Below, piece by piece: positions 10,002 to 17,224 of a stretch of DNA of 52,383 bases. The notes under the pieces were generated by a model. It was not told the origin of the DNA. It saw nothing but the letters and a program-made list of their open reading frames with translations, and did no database searches. This DNA comes from Legionella nautarum (GTDB lineage Bacteria; Pseudomonadota; Gammaproteobacteria; Legionellales; Legionellaceae), in NCBI RefSeq assembly GCF_001467895.1, contig NZ_LNYO01000027.1, positions 23,599 to 75,981 on the forward strand, in the 5' to 3' direction. Within the stretch, counting starts at the first letter, position 1. The number at the start of each line of letters is the position of its first letter. Position numbers and translations under genes: made by a program.

Positions 10002-10529
10002 TCACCCAAAGGTATGAATGACATGAATAACCACACCCCAAATCACTAAGTCTTGTTCATCAGTGATATCGATAGGTTTGTATTTATCATTGGCTGGCAA
10101 AAGCTTGATACGCCCATTGACACGGGAAAGCCGTTTCACGGTGAGCTCACCATTAATCGCTGCAATCACGACTTTACCATGAGTTGCTTCAATACTTCGG
10201 TCGACAATCAATAAATCCCCTGATTGAATACCCACATCAGTCATGGAGTCCCCTGAAGCCCTCACCATGAAGGTGGATGCCGGATGATTAACTAAATACT
10301 GATTTAAATCGAGAAAGTCTTCGATGTAATCATCAGCGGGCGATGGAAAGCCTGCTCTGACGGTACTTGAGTACAAAGGAATGGGATAAGGCATTGAAGG
10401 TTGATGCTCAATGAGCTTTATCACCTCGTTGATGCGTGAAAGAGGAATGCGTATCGCTTTAGTTTGTTCTCCATATTTGCCCTGACCTTTTGGTCGTCCA
10501 GCACCAGGTCTTTTTCCGCCTCGTACCAT
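10002..10529 (-). CDS. umuD: UmuD-like S24 autoprotease with basic N-terminal extension
   Basis: The C-terminal part is a LexA/UmuD (S24) domain: cleavage pair Ala59-Gly60 in RAGFPSPADDY, catalytic Ser95 in ASGDSM and Lys132 in GELTVKRL. At 175 aa it is longer than the 139-aa E. coli UmuD. The extra N-terminus (MVRGGKRPGAGRPKGQGKYG then IRIPLSRINEVIKLIEHQ) is basic, with an AT-hook-like GRPKGQ and a strand-helix that could be a small DNA-binding unit. Extended UmuDs such as UmuDAb of Acinetobacter act as LexA-like repressors, and L. pneumophila has been reported to lack LexA, so self-regulation is plausible. The operator candidate at 10545 supports this. Confidence 0.93.
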   Translation of the reverse strand: MVRGGKRPGAGRPKGQGKYGEQTKAIRIPLSRINEVIKLIEHQPSMPYPIPLYSSTVRAGFPSPADDYIEDFLDLNQYLVNHPASTFMVRASGDSMTDVGIQSGDLLIVDRSIEATHGKVVIAAINGELTVKRLSRVNGRIKLLPANDKYKPIDITDEQDLVIWGVVIHVIHTFG

Positions 10530-10544
10530 GATTTTTTATTCTAT

Positions 10545-10592
10545 GATTGGTGTACATCAATCAATAGTAGAATAAAATGAAAGCAATTGTAA
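10545..10592 (-). promoter_or_regulatory. umuDC promoter with palindromic operator candidate
   Basis: On the minus strand a TTACAA box, a 17-bp spacer and TACTAT (10592 down to 10564) give a plausible sigma-70 promoter. Directly downstream lies GATTGATGTACACCAATC (10562 to 10545), an imperfect palindrome with a single mismatched pair centred on TGTACA, ending 16 bases before the umuD ATG. It does not fit the E. coli LexA consensus. A repressor bound here would block the promoter. Confidence 0.45.
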
Positions 10593-10671
10593 GAAGAATT
10601 TCCACCTAAATGGTCATATTTTGAATTATTCCTATTAACTCATAGAGTTACTTATACAAAAGAGTTAGCCT

Positions 10672-10698
10672 ACTTACCCACAAATTCTGTGGATAAGT
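10672..10698. promoter_or_regulatory. Inverted pair of DnaA boxes, part of a possible oriV
   Basis: TGTGGATAA at 10688-10696 is a perfect DnaA box on the minus strand (TTATCCACA). It faces a one-mismatch copy, TTACCCACA, at 10674-10682, inside an 11-bp inverted repeat with a 5-bp centre. Another perfect TTATCCACA lies at 11389-11397 inside the rep-like gene. DnaA boxes next to a replication gene are typical of theta-type plasmid origins. Without iterons that I can recognise nearby, the origin call stays tentative. Confidence 0.4.
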
Positions 10699-10763
10699 TA
10701 CTAGGCCGACACTAACCATTCTTAAGGATTACCCTCCCCTAGACTAGGCATTATCCTCTATCC

Positions 10764-11987
10764 TCAGGCACAGCGCTTTTCTTCCGCTTCAATTTCTTGC
10801 TCAATGCGACGTTGTTCAGCCCATAAAGCCTCAAGCTCTTTTCGATGCAATCGAATACGCTCACGAATGGTATTTATCACGTCCTCGTCTGAGTGTTGAT
10901 AAATACTGTTCGTCAGCTCATCAATTAAATCGTTCTTTTCTGTCATTTGAGCCTCCACTCGTTGAAGGCGCTCATCGTTTACAGTCTCAAAGGCATAGGC
11001 TTTTTGCTTCATTTCCTTTTCTTTTTCCCGAAGCCAGCGTTTTTCACGCAAGTCTTCTTTGTCTTTAAACGATTGACCTAAATAAAAATGCTTGTAAAAC
11101 CCTTTAGGCGTTCGCCAACTGTTGTCGCGAATCATTTTGGACAAAATGTTATTTCGATGTCTTAAGCAAGAAATCTTAGGTAAGTAAAAATCAACGTTCA
11201 ATAAAGCGAATAAGTATTCAGCTGCTAATTGTTGAGGCGATGAGAACTCCTTTCGAGACTTAATGATTAAATTGAAAAAAGTGCCTGCAACTAAATTTTT
11301 GATAGCGTCTGGAACTTCTTCCTTTACCTCTTGTGAGAGGAACTGTTGGACTGAATCAAAGGCTTGAGTCAACCGATGAAGGGTTGGTTTATCCACAGAA
11401 CAGGTTTTACCAAAGCTAATAGTATTAATAGGAGAAGAAATATAAAGATCTCTTATATAAGATTCCCTCAAAATGAGAGAATCAATTCTCTCATTTTGTT
11501 TTAAATCAAAGCGGTCTTGATTTTGCTTATCTCCTTCTAACGGAGTTTCTTGCTCAGATCTCCTATTATCGTCGTTAGTACTATTGTTAACAGGCGCAGG
11601 AGCAACTACGGCTGGCGCTGGTGAAATTTCAGGTTCAGTCTTAAGCTTTGCGAGCAGTTTATCGGTCACATTGATATAAGCGCCTATCGTTGAATTAAAT
11701 TCCCCATCTTTTTTTGTACGACAGTATTTAGAGCGCCTGCGCTCAATAAAACCCTCCTCCTCTAATTCTTTGATATAGCGGTGGAGAGTGCTTACGGGAA
11801 TATCAGTGTCTTGTGCAATTTCTTTATAGGGCTTCATAAACCATTTATTAGTAGAACCCTTTAATTTGTAAGTGCTGGTTTGCCAACCAAGTAAAATATA
11901 ATCCATCAACTGCGCCTTACGAGCCAATGGAATGACTTTGCGGAGACGTTTAAATCTCGAGTGAAAAATTGAACAAAGGTTCCCCAT
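10764..11987 (-). CDS. Putative plasmid replication protein with winged-helix N-terminus
   Basis: This 407-aa soluble protein opens with a winged-helix region: ARKAQLMDYILLGWQTST, then a recognition unit YKEIAQDTDIPVSTLHRYIK and the wing EEGFIERRRSKY, residues about 22-90. The middle (about 120-180) is Pro/Asn/Glu-rich and likely disordered. The C-terminus (about 300-405) is a long charged coiled coil (EKEMKQKAYAFETVNDERLQ). It lies divergent from parA and next to DnaA boxes, where plasmids of this type keep their initiator, so I infer a replication role. A plain DNA-binding regulator is the alternative. I cannot name the Rep family. Confidence 0.5.
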   Translation of the reverse strand: MGNLCSIFHSRFKRLRKVIPLARKAQLMDYILLGWQTSTYKLKGSTNKWFMKPYKEIAQDTDIPVSTLHRYIKELEEEGFIERRRSKYCRTKKDGEFNSTIGAYINVTDKLLAKLKTEPEISPAPAVVAPAPVNNSTNDDNRRSEQETPLEGDKQNQDRFDLKQNERIDSLILRESYIRDLYISSPINTISFGKTCSVDKPTLHRLTQAFDSVQQFLSQEVKEEVPDAIKNLVAGTFFNLIIKSRKEFSSPQQLAAEYLFALLNVDFYLPKISCLRHRNNILSKMIRDNSWRTPKGFYKHFYLGQSFKDKEDLREKRWLREKEKEMKQKAYAFETVNDERLQRVEAQMTEKNDLIDELTNSIYQHSDEDVINTIRERIRLHRKELEALWAEQRRIEQEIEAEEKRCA

Positions 11988-12301
11988 AGATAATATCCTT
12001 ATCTTTATTGTTTTTTTTAGGGAACAAAGCTAAAATATAACTGGATTACTCAAAAAAATATTAAGAAACTGATCCCTTTATATTTTTTTGAATTTAGCTT
12101 CGTACCAAGCTGGATTTACAGTTATGGAGAGTTGCAGCTCTTCATAACTGGCTTCACACATCAATAGAGTTTTACACTATTTCCTCTCTTTATTTTCTTA
12201 TTCTTCTAAATCATTTGTTATAAATAACCTAATTATTAAGATTATTTAATTCATTCATAACCTTTAAAATACGATTTATACGTGATCGAAAGATTATTTG
12301 T
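11988..12301. other. AT-rich rep-par intergenic region, left part
   Basis: There is no gene here. The notable structure is a hairpin at 12121-12148, where GTTATGGAGAG pairs with CTCTTCATAAC around TTGCAG with one G-U. The remainder is strongly AT-rich and could be a DNA-unwinding element or carry the rep promoter. I see no iteron array in this part. Repeats begin at 12302. Confidence 0.4.
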
Positions 12302-12424
12302 CAATACTCAATACAAAAAATAAATCAATCATATTTTATTCATCTAACATCCTGATTTTATGCGGGATAGCAATGTTTTTCCCTTCAAGATTTATTATTG
12401 AAACAATACTCAATACGGTATTGA
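12302..12424. repeat. CAATAC half-site cluster, parS/operator candidate
   Basis: The 13-mer CAATACTCAATAC occurs twice, at 12302-12314 and 12404-12416. The second copy is part of TATTGAAACAATACTCAATACGGTATTGA-type dyads spanning 12396-12424, including TCAATAC-G-GTATTGA (12410-12424). Altogether six CAATA/TATTG half-sites lie within about 120 bp upstream of parA. Clustered dyads before a parA gene are typical of a centromere or of autoregulatory operators. Which protein binds cannot be told from sequence. Confidence 0.5.
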
Positions 12425-12449
12425 AAATAAGTTGTAAATTCATTATTTT
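12421..12449 (+). promoter_or_regulatory. parAB promoter candidate
   Basis: TTGAAA, a 17-bp spacer and TATTTT lie about 40 bp before the parA ATG. The -35 box overlaps the TCAATACGGTATTGA dyad, so a protein bound there would repress the operon. A ribosome binding site GGAG lies a few bases before the parA start. Confidence 0.4.
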
Positions 12450-12490
12450 TACGATAATGTAATTGTAAATTTTTAGCTTATGGAGAAGAT

Positions 12491-13438
12491 ATGCCTACAA
12501 AAAATCCTAAAGTGTTAGTTGTTGCGAATAATAAGGGTGGAGTTGGAAAAAGTCTTATTAGTCAATTGATTTCAACCTATATCGCATTCAAGAAAAATAA
12601 AAAAGTCTTGGTTCTTGATTTTGATCCGCAAGGAAATATGTCATATAGATTCCTCAGAGATACCCGCATAAGAGAAATGTCTAATTATAAGCCTCCTTTA
12701 CATCCTGATTATGACCCTAATAATCCCGAAGATGATGGATGGGATGGTCGCTCTTCGGCGTTAGATATGTGGACGGAGAACCCAGTCGTTCCTTACCCAA
12801 CAGATTTAGATAATTTAGATATTCTTCCAAGCAATGCAGCTCTTATAAAAGGTATCGAATCTTTTGAATATTCAGATACCCTTGAAAGTATCGTACAACG
12901 CCCTTACGATTTTTTTGCCATGGATGAATTTATATCTTGTGGGTATGACTTGATCATCATCGATACCCCGCCTGCAAAAGGCCCCTTAACACAAAGTGCT
13001 ATCAGAGCTGCAACACATGTTTTAATACCTTTGGAGCTCAGCAATAAATCTCTTCAAGGTTTAGCAGGTATGGTTGATCTTGTTAATCGCCAGAATATCT
13101 ACCGTCCAGCTGATGTACAGGCCAAAATCATTGGATTATTGAAAAATAAAGTTGACTACAATAAAAGAACGCCTCAGAACCGAATCATAGATACAATAAA
13201 AGATAATCCGATGTTAAACACGTTGCTTATTGAAGATGTTGAGATTCATGATTCTCCAAGAGCAGTGGATATAGATGAAGATCAGGCTCCAATTACTGCA
13301 CCTTATACTGAATTAAAAGATAATGATAGGTTTGCTATTGAAGCTGTCGCATTAGGTGAGTTTGTATATAACAAAGTCTTAGGAGAAAAGGACCATGTCA
13401 CTAAAAAAGAAGATAATCACGAGTTCGCTAACATCTAA
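12491..13438 (+). CDS. parA: ParA-family partition ATPase
   Basis: The 315-aa protein has the deviant Walker A KGGVGKS at residues 15-21, the A' motif VLDFDPQGN and the Walker B/switch region LIIIDTPPAKG. This is the ParA/Soj fold that drives segregation of low-copy replicons. There is no long N-terminal DNA-binding domain, so it is closer to the short type of ParA, although 315 aa is longer than chromosomal Soj and includes an insertion around residues 55-110. It overlaps parB by 44 bp. The upstream CAATA dyads are the likely operator or centromere. Confidence 0.9.
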   Translation: MPTKNPKVLVVANNKGGVGKSLISQLISTYIAFKKNKKVLVLDFDPQGNMSYRFLRDTRIREMSNYKPPLHPDYDPNNPEDDGWDGRSSALDMWTENPVVPYPTDLDNLDILPSNAALIKGIESFEYSDTLESIVQRPYDFFAMDEFISCGYDLIIIDTPPAKGPLTQSAIRAATHVLIPLELSNKSLQGLAGMVDLVNRQNIYRPADVQAKIIGLLKNKVDYNKRTPQNRIIDTIKDNPMLNTLLIEDVEIHDSPRAVDIDEDQAPITAPYTELKDNDRFAIEAVALGEFVYNKVLGEKDHVTKKEDNHEFANI

Positions 13439-14498
13439 GGCAAAGAAACCGGATACAGTTATCCGTGCTGGAATTACCGCAAGCTTAAAATATACACGTG
13501 GAAAACAACTTGTCGAACACGACCCTTTTTTGTTGATTCCTGATCCGCAGAATCCTAGGCCAGGAGAGGTCATCGATGAGGCATGGTTAAAAGAATATTT
13601 AAAATTAGGAGAGGAGAATTCTCTTTGTAGAGTTAATCCTGAAACGGGAGAATATGAGATTCCAGAGTTTTCAACGTTACAGAATATTGACGATGATAGA
13701 GCAGAGGATAGTTATAATTTCTTAAGGGATCTTGCATTTTCCATAAGAAATGATGGGTTGATTGAGCCAATTGAGATTTTTTTGGCAGATCGTCAAAATG
13801 ATCTAGAATATTTTCGTAATAACAATTTGGAGTTTGGGTATGTAATTTTAGAAGGACATCAGCGCCGTCTTGCTGGAATGATGGCTGGTGTTCCTACGCT
13901 TACTTGTATTGAAATCACTGATGAAAGTATCCTTGCGAAACTAAAAGTAAAACATAGAAAATTAAGAAGACAGTTGTCTGAGAATAACTTAAGAAAAGGA
14001 TTAACTGTTTCACAAAATTTTCAAATTATTCAAGAAATATTGTCTGATCCAAGTACTAAATCTCTAACTAAAAAAGAATTGTCCTCTATCATTGGGCTTA
14101 ATGAGAGTATAGCGAGTGCTCTGCGTACTATTTGTACAAAACCAAATAATTATCCACCAATTTTCTTTTCTATGATTAAAGAAAATAAATTAACTTTTAA
14201 GATGATTCGAACTCTTGTTCCTAAGTCATATACAGATATTGAAAATGCTTTAATGAACAATTCTAAATTACCAGAAGAGCCATCCAAAAATAAAATAAAG
14301 GCACGTGGCAGAGAGGGTGGTGCCAAAAAGAAATATGCTACTTTTAAAGTAAGTGATGAACGGGAGTCTTTTATCTTGCAAAAATTTCTACTATCAAGAT
14401 TCCCTGAAATTAATCAAATTACTAACGAGATGAATTTCAAAAGTCTAGAAAATATATTAAATAAAGTTAAAGAGATAGCGTTAACTGAAATAGTGTGA
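13395..14498 (+). CDS. parB: ParB-like partition protein
   Basis: The 367-aa partner of ParA has a ParB/Sulfiredoxin-like core with IRNDGLIEPIEIF followed by the box EGHQRRLAG (residues about 152-160, the equivalent of GERRxRA). A helix-turn-helix region follows (KKELSSIIGLNESIASALRT, about 225-245), then a basic C-terminal part. It would bind the centromere and stimulate ParA. The start at 13395 has AAAAGG just upstream and lies inside the end of parA, which suggests translational coupling. The divergent sequence and the lack of a ParB-type dimer domain that I recognise make this a non-canonical family member. Confidence 0.8.
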   Translation: MSLKKKIITSSLTSKAKKPDTVIRAGITASLKYTRGKQLVEHDPFLLIPDPQNPRPGEVIDEAWLKEYLKLGEENSLCRVNPETGEYEIPEFSTLQNIDDDRAEDSYNFLRDLAFSIRNDGLIEPIEIFLADRQNDLEYFRNNNLEFGYVILEGHQRRLAGMMAGVPTLTCIEITDESILAKLKVKHRKLRRQLSENNLRKGLTVSQNFQIIQEILSDPSTKSLTKKELSSIIGLNESIASALRTICTKPNNYPPIFFSMIKENKLTFKMIRTLVPKSYTDIENALMNNSKLPEEPSKNKIKARGREGGAKKKYATFKVSDERESFILQKFLLSRFPEINQITNEMNFKSLENILNKVKEIALTEIV

Positions 14499-14508
14499 CC
14501 CGGGTCAC
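14495..14508. repeat. GC-rich perfect palindrome across the parB stop codon
   Basis: GTGACCCGGGTCAC is a perfect 14-bp palindrome in an otherwise AT-rich region, and the parB TGA stop lies inside it. The dyad extends outwards as AATAGTGACCC/GGGTCACTATT if two bases are bulged. No U-tract follows. It could be a ParB-binding site or an operator for the next gene. Confidence 0.5.
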
Positions 14509-14580
14509 TATTTGCGTAACTTATTGTTTTTAAATAATAATTTAATCATTTTTGATTTTTTTGATTTAACAGGATCTCTT

Positions 14581-15054
14581 ATGAATGAGAAAAGAAAGAG
14601 TAAAAAGTTATTCTTTGCGGTTCCGCAAAAAAAAGAAAAATGGCTTGTTTGTATTCGCTTTCCTACAGATATAAAAGAAAAATTAAGAAAGCAAGCAGAC
14701 AAGGATTACACTGGTAAAGGAAAGCAATCTAAATTAGTAGATGATGCTGTGAATTACTATATATACACACTTTCAGAAATTAAATGGGGGGAATATGAAA
14801 AGGACCCTGACTATGCAGAATTAATAGATGATATCTATGAGGGCTTAAATCAAGAGCCTTTAGAAGGAGCTACCCAAGTGTTTTTCACAGAAGAAACAAA
14901 AAATAAAATTCTTGAAATAGAAAAAAAGGTTAAATTAACTAAACCACTAATGAAGGATGTTAGAACTGGTTTAATTAGAAAAGCTGTATCAATTAGACTT
15001 AGCTTAGGTGATAAAATGTTTTTTGATTCGATAATGAGTAATTCTGGTGATTAG
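14581..15054 (+). CDS. Third gene of the par operon, small basic DNA-binding-like protein
   Basis: I do not recognise a family for this 157-aa protein. It is basic at the N-terminus (MNEKRKSKKLFFAVPQKKEK). It contains two similar strand-helix-helix units: VCIRFPTDIKEKLRKQADKD...SKLVDDAVNYYIY (about 25-62) and TQVFFTEETKNKILEIEKKV...GLIRKAVSIRLS (about 100-147). These look like duplicated ribbon-helix-helix modules. AGGA precedes the ATG at 14581. A longer frame from 14512 would begin with a low-complexity leader and is less likely. Its position behind parAB suggests a centromere-binding or regulatory partner. Confidence 0.6.
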   Translation: MNEKRKSKKLFFAVPQKKEKWLVCIRFPTDIKEKLRKQADKDYTGKGKQSKLVDDAVNYYIYTLSEIKWGEYEKDPDYAELIDDIYEGLNQEPLEGATQVFFTEETKNKILEIEKKVKLTKPLMKDVRTGLIRKAVSIRLSLGDKMFFDSIMSNSGD

Positions 15055-15435
15055 ATTATATTACAGACTGTTTGATGCTGTATGTTTTCTTAGAATAGAA
15101 AATATAAATCTAGTTAATGATATTTTAAATACAACTGATTACAATTACTTAATAATAAGTGTGAGCAAATTAAATGGTAAGTAGGTGGATGAATTTGGGG
15201 AATTGTACAATTTTCACTATGTAATTCAATTTATTCCTTGTTTATTATCTATATCTGAAATTATTGGTGCCTCAAATTTATTATGAAGTGTTTTGAGTGA
15301 TTTGTTGTAAGTGTACCGGCAAAAAACTGAATTTTAGAATGTCAGATTATGAGATTAGTATGATAAAATCCGTCAAAAAAATTAAAAATATAAGCAATTT
15401 TTTGCAGGTAAAAAACTTTGTTAATTTATCATGTA
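15055..15435. other. Non-coding AT-rich gap
   Basis: No reading frame or RNA gene that I can support lies here. It separates the par operon from the repeat-headed signalling operon and is extremely AT-rich. A TTGTTA box at 15418-15423 could serve as a -35 element for transcription entering the repeat tract. Confidence 0.4.
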
Positions 15436-15522
15436 TATAAAATATAAAATATAAAATATAAAATATAAAATATAAAATATAAAATATAAAATATAAAATA
15501 TAAAATATAAAATATAAAATAT
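15436..15522 (+). repeat. Tandem 7-bp repeat (TATAAAA), about 12.4 copies
   Basis: Twelve uninterrupted copies of TATAAAA run from 15436 to 15519, plus a partial TAT. Because the unit is 7 bp and contains TAA in rotating frame, the tract cannot be coding. It ends 15 bp before the ATG of the hydrolase gene. Each unit also resembles a -10 box (TATAAA). Perfect short tandem repeats of this length are prone to slippage, so copy number probably varies and would shift promoter spacing or leader length. Confidence 0.97.
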
Positions 15523-15537
15523 GGAATTGGATAGGTC

Positions 15538-16152
15538 ATGAATTACACAATTGATTTAGAACAAATAAGAGAATATAACACGCACCACTTTGTAATAAAT
15601 CCAAAAAGAGCAGCATTGATTGTTATAGAAATGCAGAATGTATTTCTAACAGATTTAAAATTAATATCTGATAGACAGATTAACAATATTAAATCAATAA
15701 TTGAGGCATCTGAGAAAGCCGGAGTAAAAACAATTTATGTGCGCCATAATGATAGCTCTGAAATTTCAAAGTCAATGATAGAGTGGTGGGGTGGTGATAA
15801 AATTGAATATGGCAGCGAAGGTTGGAAAATGCTCGAAGGATTTAATACGACAGGAAAGACTATTATTGATAAAAATCAATACAGCGCTTTTTTCAAAACA
15901 AATTTAGATAACATCCTTCAGGAAAATAATATTACAGATGTAATTGTAGTAGGTGTTATGGCTAATTGTTGTTGTGAAACAACAGCTAGAGATGCTTTTA
16001 TGCATGGTTATAAAGTATTTTTTATTAGCGATGCAACATCTACATTAAACGAAGATTTACACCTATCTGCAATAAAGAATTTATCTTTTGGCTTTGCATG
16101 TATAAAGAATACAAGTGAGATAATTAACGATTTAAATTATGATAGAAAATGA
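15538..16152 (+). CDS. Isochorismatase-family cysteine hydrolase
   Basis: The 204-aa protein has the typical length and fold signature of this family: LIVIEMQNVFL, then KNQYSAFFKTNL with the catalytic Lys112, and GVMANCCCETTARDA with the nucleophile Cys145. The usual catalytic Asp of the VIDMQ motif is Glu31 here, and the nucleophile sits in an unusual Cys-Cys-Cys run. Members hydrolyse isochorismate, carbamoyl or amide compounds such as N-carbamoylsarcosine, nicotinamide or ureidoacrylate. The substrate cannot be read from sequence. No signal peptide is present. Its last four bases overlap the next gene (ATGA), so it is translationally coupled to a binding protein and a sensor kinase. Confidence 0.85.
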   Translation: MNYTIDLEQIREYNTHHFVINPKRAALIVIEMQNVFLTDLKLISDRQINNIKSIIEASEKAGVKTIYVRHNDSSEISKSMIEWWGGDKIEYGSEGWKMLEGFNTTGKTIIDKNQYSAFFKTNLDNILQENNITDVIVVGVMANCCCETTARDAFMHGYKVFFISDATSTLNEDLHLSAIKNLSFGFACIKNTSEIINDLNYDRK

Positions 16153-17222
16153 TTTATCGAAATAAGAAAATAGCAATATTATTTGCTTGTATAACTATAA
16201 TAAATAATACGCAAGCGACTGAAGTTATTCATACTGATTCTAAAAAAATTGTTAATGTAATTGCATTTTATGGCTTTTTGGAAGATCAGAGAATTAAAAA
16301 TGCAGTAGAGAGTCAATGTAATGTAAATTTCTCACATGATTCTTATTATACAAATGCAGAATTCTTACATACTTTTTATAAACAAAGAAACTACTACGAT
16401 GTTATGATTTTCAGCAACATGGTTTATGGTAGTATAAAAAATCAACTTCCAAATATTGAAAATAGTAATCTCTGGAAATCATCTAATGATTATTATCCAT
16501 ATTTTAAAAACTATTATCGGACAAAAAATTACACAAAAAACACGGCTTTTTTTACCCATTCAATAGTTGGATTTATGTATAATCCCGAGTTAATCAATAT
16601 TACTCCAGATCAAAAAATGAGTGATATTTTTAAATCAGCTAAAGAGAATAATGTAATTTTAGTAGATGACTCTGGGGAAATAGGAAATTTATTGACAATT
16701 GGCTTCAGTAACGATCAAGCTATTCAAAAAAATAGTGATGGAACAGTTTCATTGACTTATGAAAATTTAAAGCGAATGACTCAAAATAGTAAGGTCTATA
16801 TTACCAGCGATTTTAATAGAATTTATGACAGTAAAAATTTTGCGCTTAGTTACATCTGGTCAGGGGACGCATTGTTGTATATTAAAAAATCTGGAAAACC
16901 TTATAAATTTGTGATTCCATCAAATGCTAGCTCCATTTGCACAGATTTAATTGTTCAAATGAAAGATACGCCCGAAGCAAATTGTGTAGCAAATGTATTG
17001 CAAAATCAGTCTACCTTAGAATATTTTGAAAATAACACCTATTTTTTTTCCCCATATTTTAAAAATCATATTAATGATAAATCGTATAGAGAATTATATG
17101 AAAAGACAAAAAAGACTTTACCAAAGTTACGAATGATCCAACCAGTAGAAAACTTCGAGAAAGAATATAATGATAACTGGAATAAGATAAAACTTAATAT
17201 CAGTAAAAATAACTTTGATTAA
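16149..17222 (+). CDS. Periplasmic PotD-like binding protein
   Basis: This 357-aa protein starts with a short signal peptide (IAILFACITIINNTQA, cleavage near residue 23). The mature part follows the pattern of polyamine/iron-type solute-binding proteins: YDVMIFSNMVYGSI, then VGFMYNPELI, VILVDDSGEIGNLL, LSYIWSGDALLYI and SSICTDLIVQM. No ABC permease or ATPase gene is nearby. The gene lies between a hydrolase and a membrane kinase with a periplasmic domain, so a sensing role (ligand presentation to the kinase) is more likely than transport. Only two bases separate it from the kinase. The ligand is unknown. Confidence 0.7.
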   Translation: MIYRNKKIAILFACITIINNTQATEVIHTDSKKIVNVIAFYGFLEDQRIKNAVESQCNVNFSHDSYYTNAEFLHTFYKQRNYYDVMIFSNMVYGSIKNQLPNIENSNLWKSSNDYYPYFKNYYRTKNYTKNTAFFTHSIVGFMYNPELINITPDQKMSDIFKSAKENNVILVDDSGEIGNLLTIGFSNDQAIQKNSDGTVSLTYENLKRMTQNSKVYITSDFNRIYDSKNFALSYIWSGDALLYIKKSGKPYKFVIPSNASSICTDLIVQMKDTPEANCVANVLQNQSTLEYFENNTYFFSPYFKNHINDKSYRELYEKTKKTLPKLRMIQPVENFEKEYNDNWNKIKLNISKNNFD

Positions 17223-17224
17223 TT

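Noticed and set aside
14512-14580. Longer start for the third par gene
   Set aside because: The extra 23 residues are a low-complexity Leu/Phe/Asn leader from a non-ATG start without ribosome binding site. The ATG at 14581 follows AGGA.
15436-15522. Tandem repeat as a CRISPR array or plasmid iterons
   Set aside because: The 7-bp units are contiguous with no spacers, and the tract is adjacent to the start codon of an operon away from the rep gene. A simple sequence repeat fits better.
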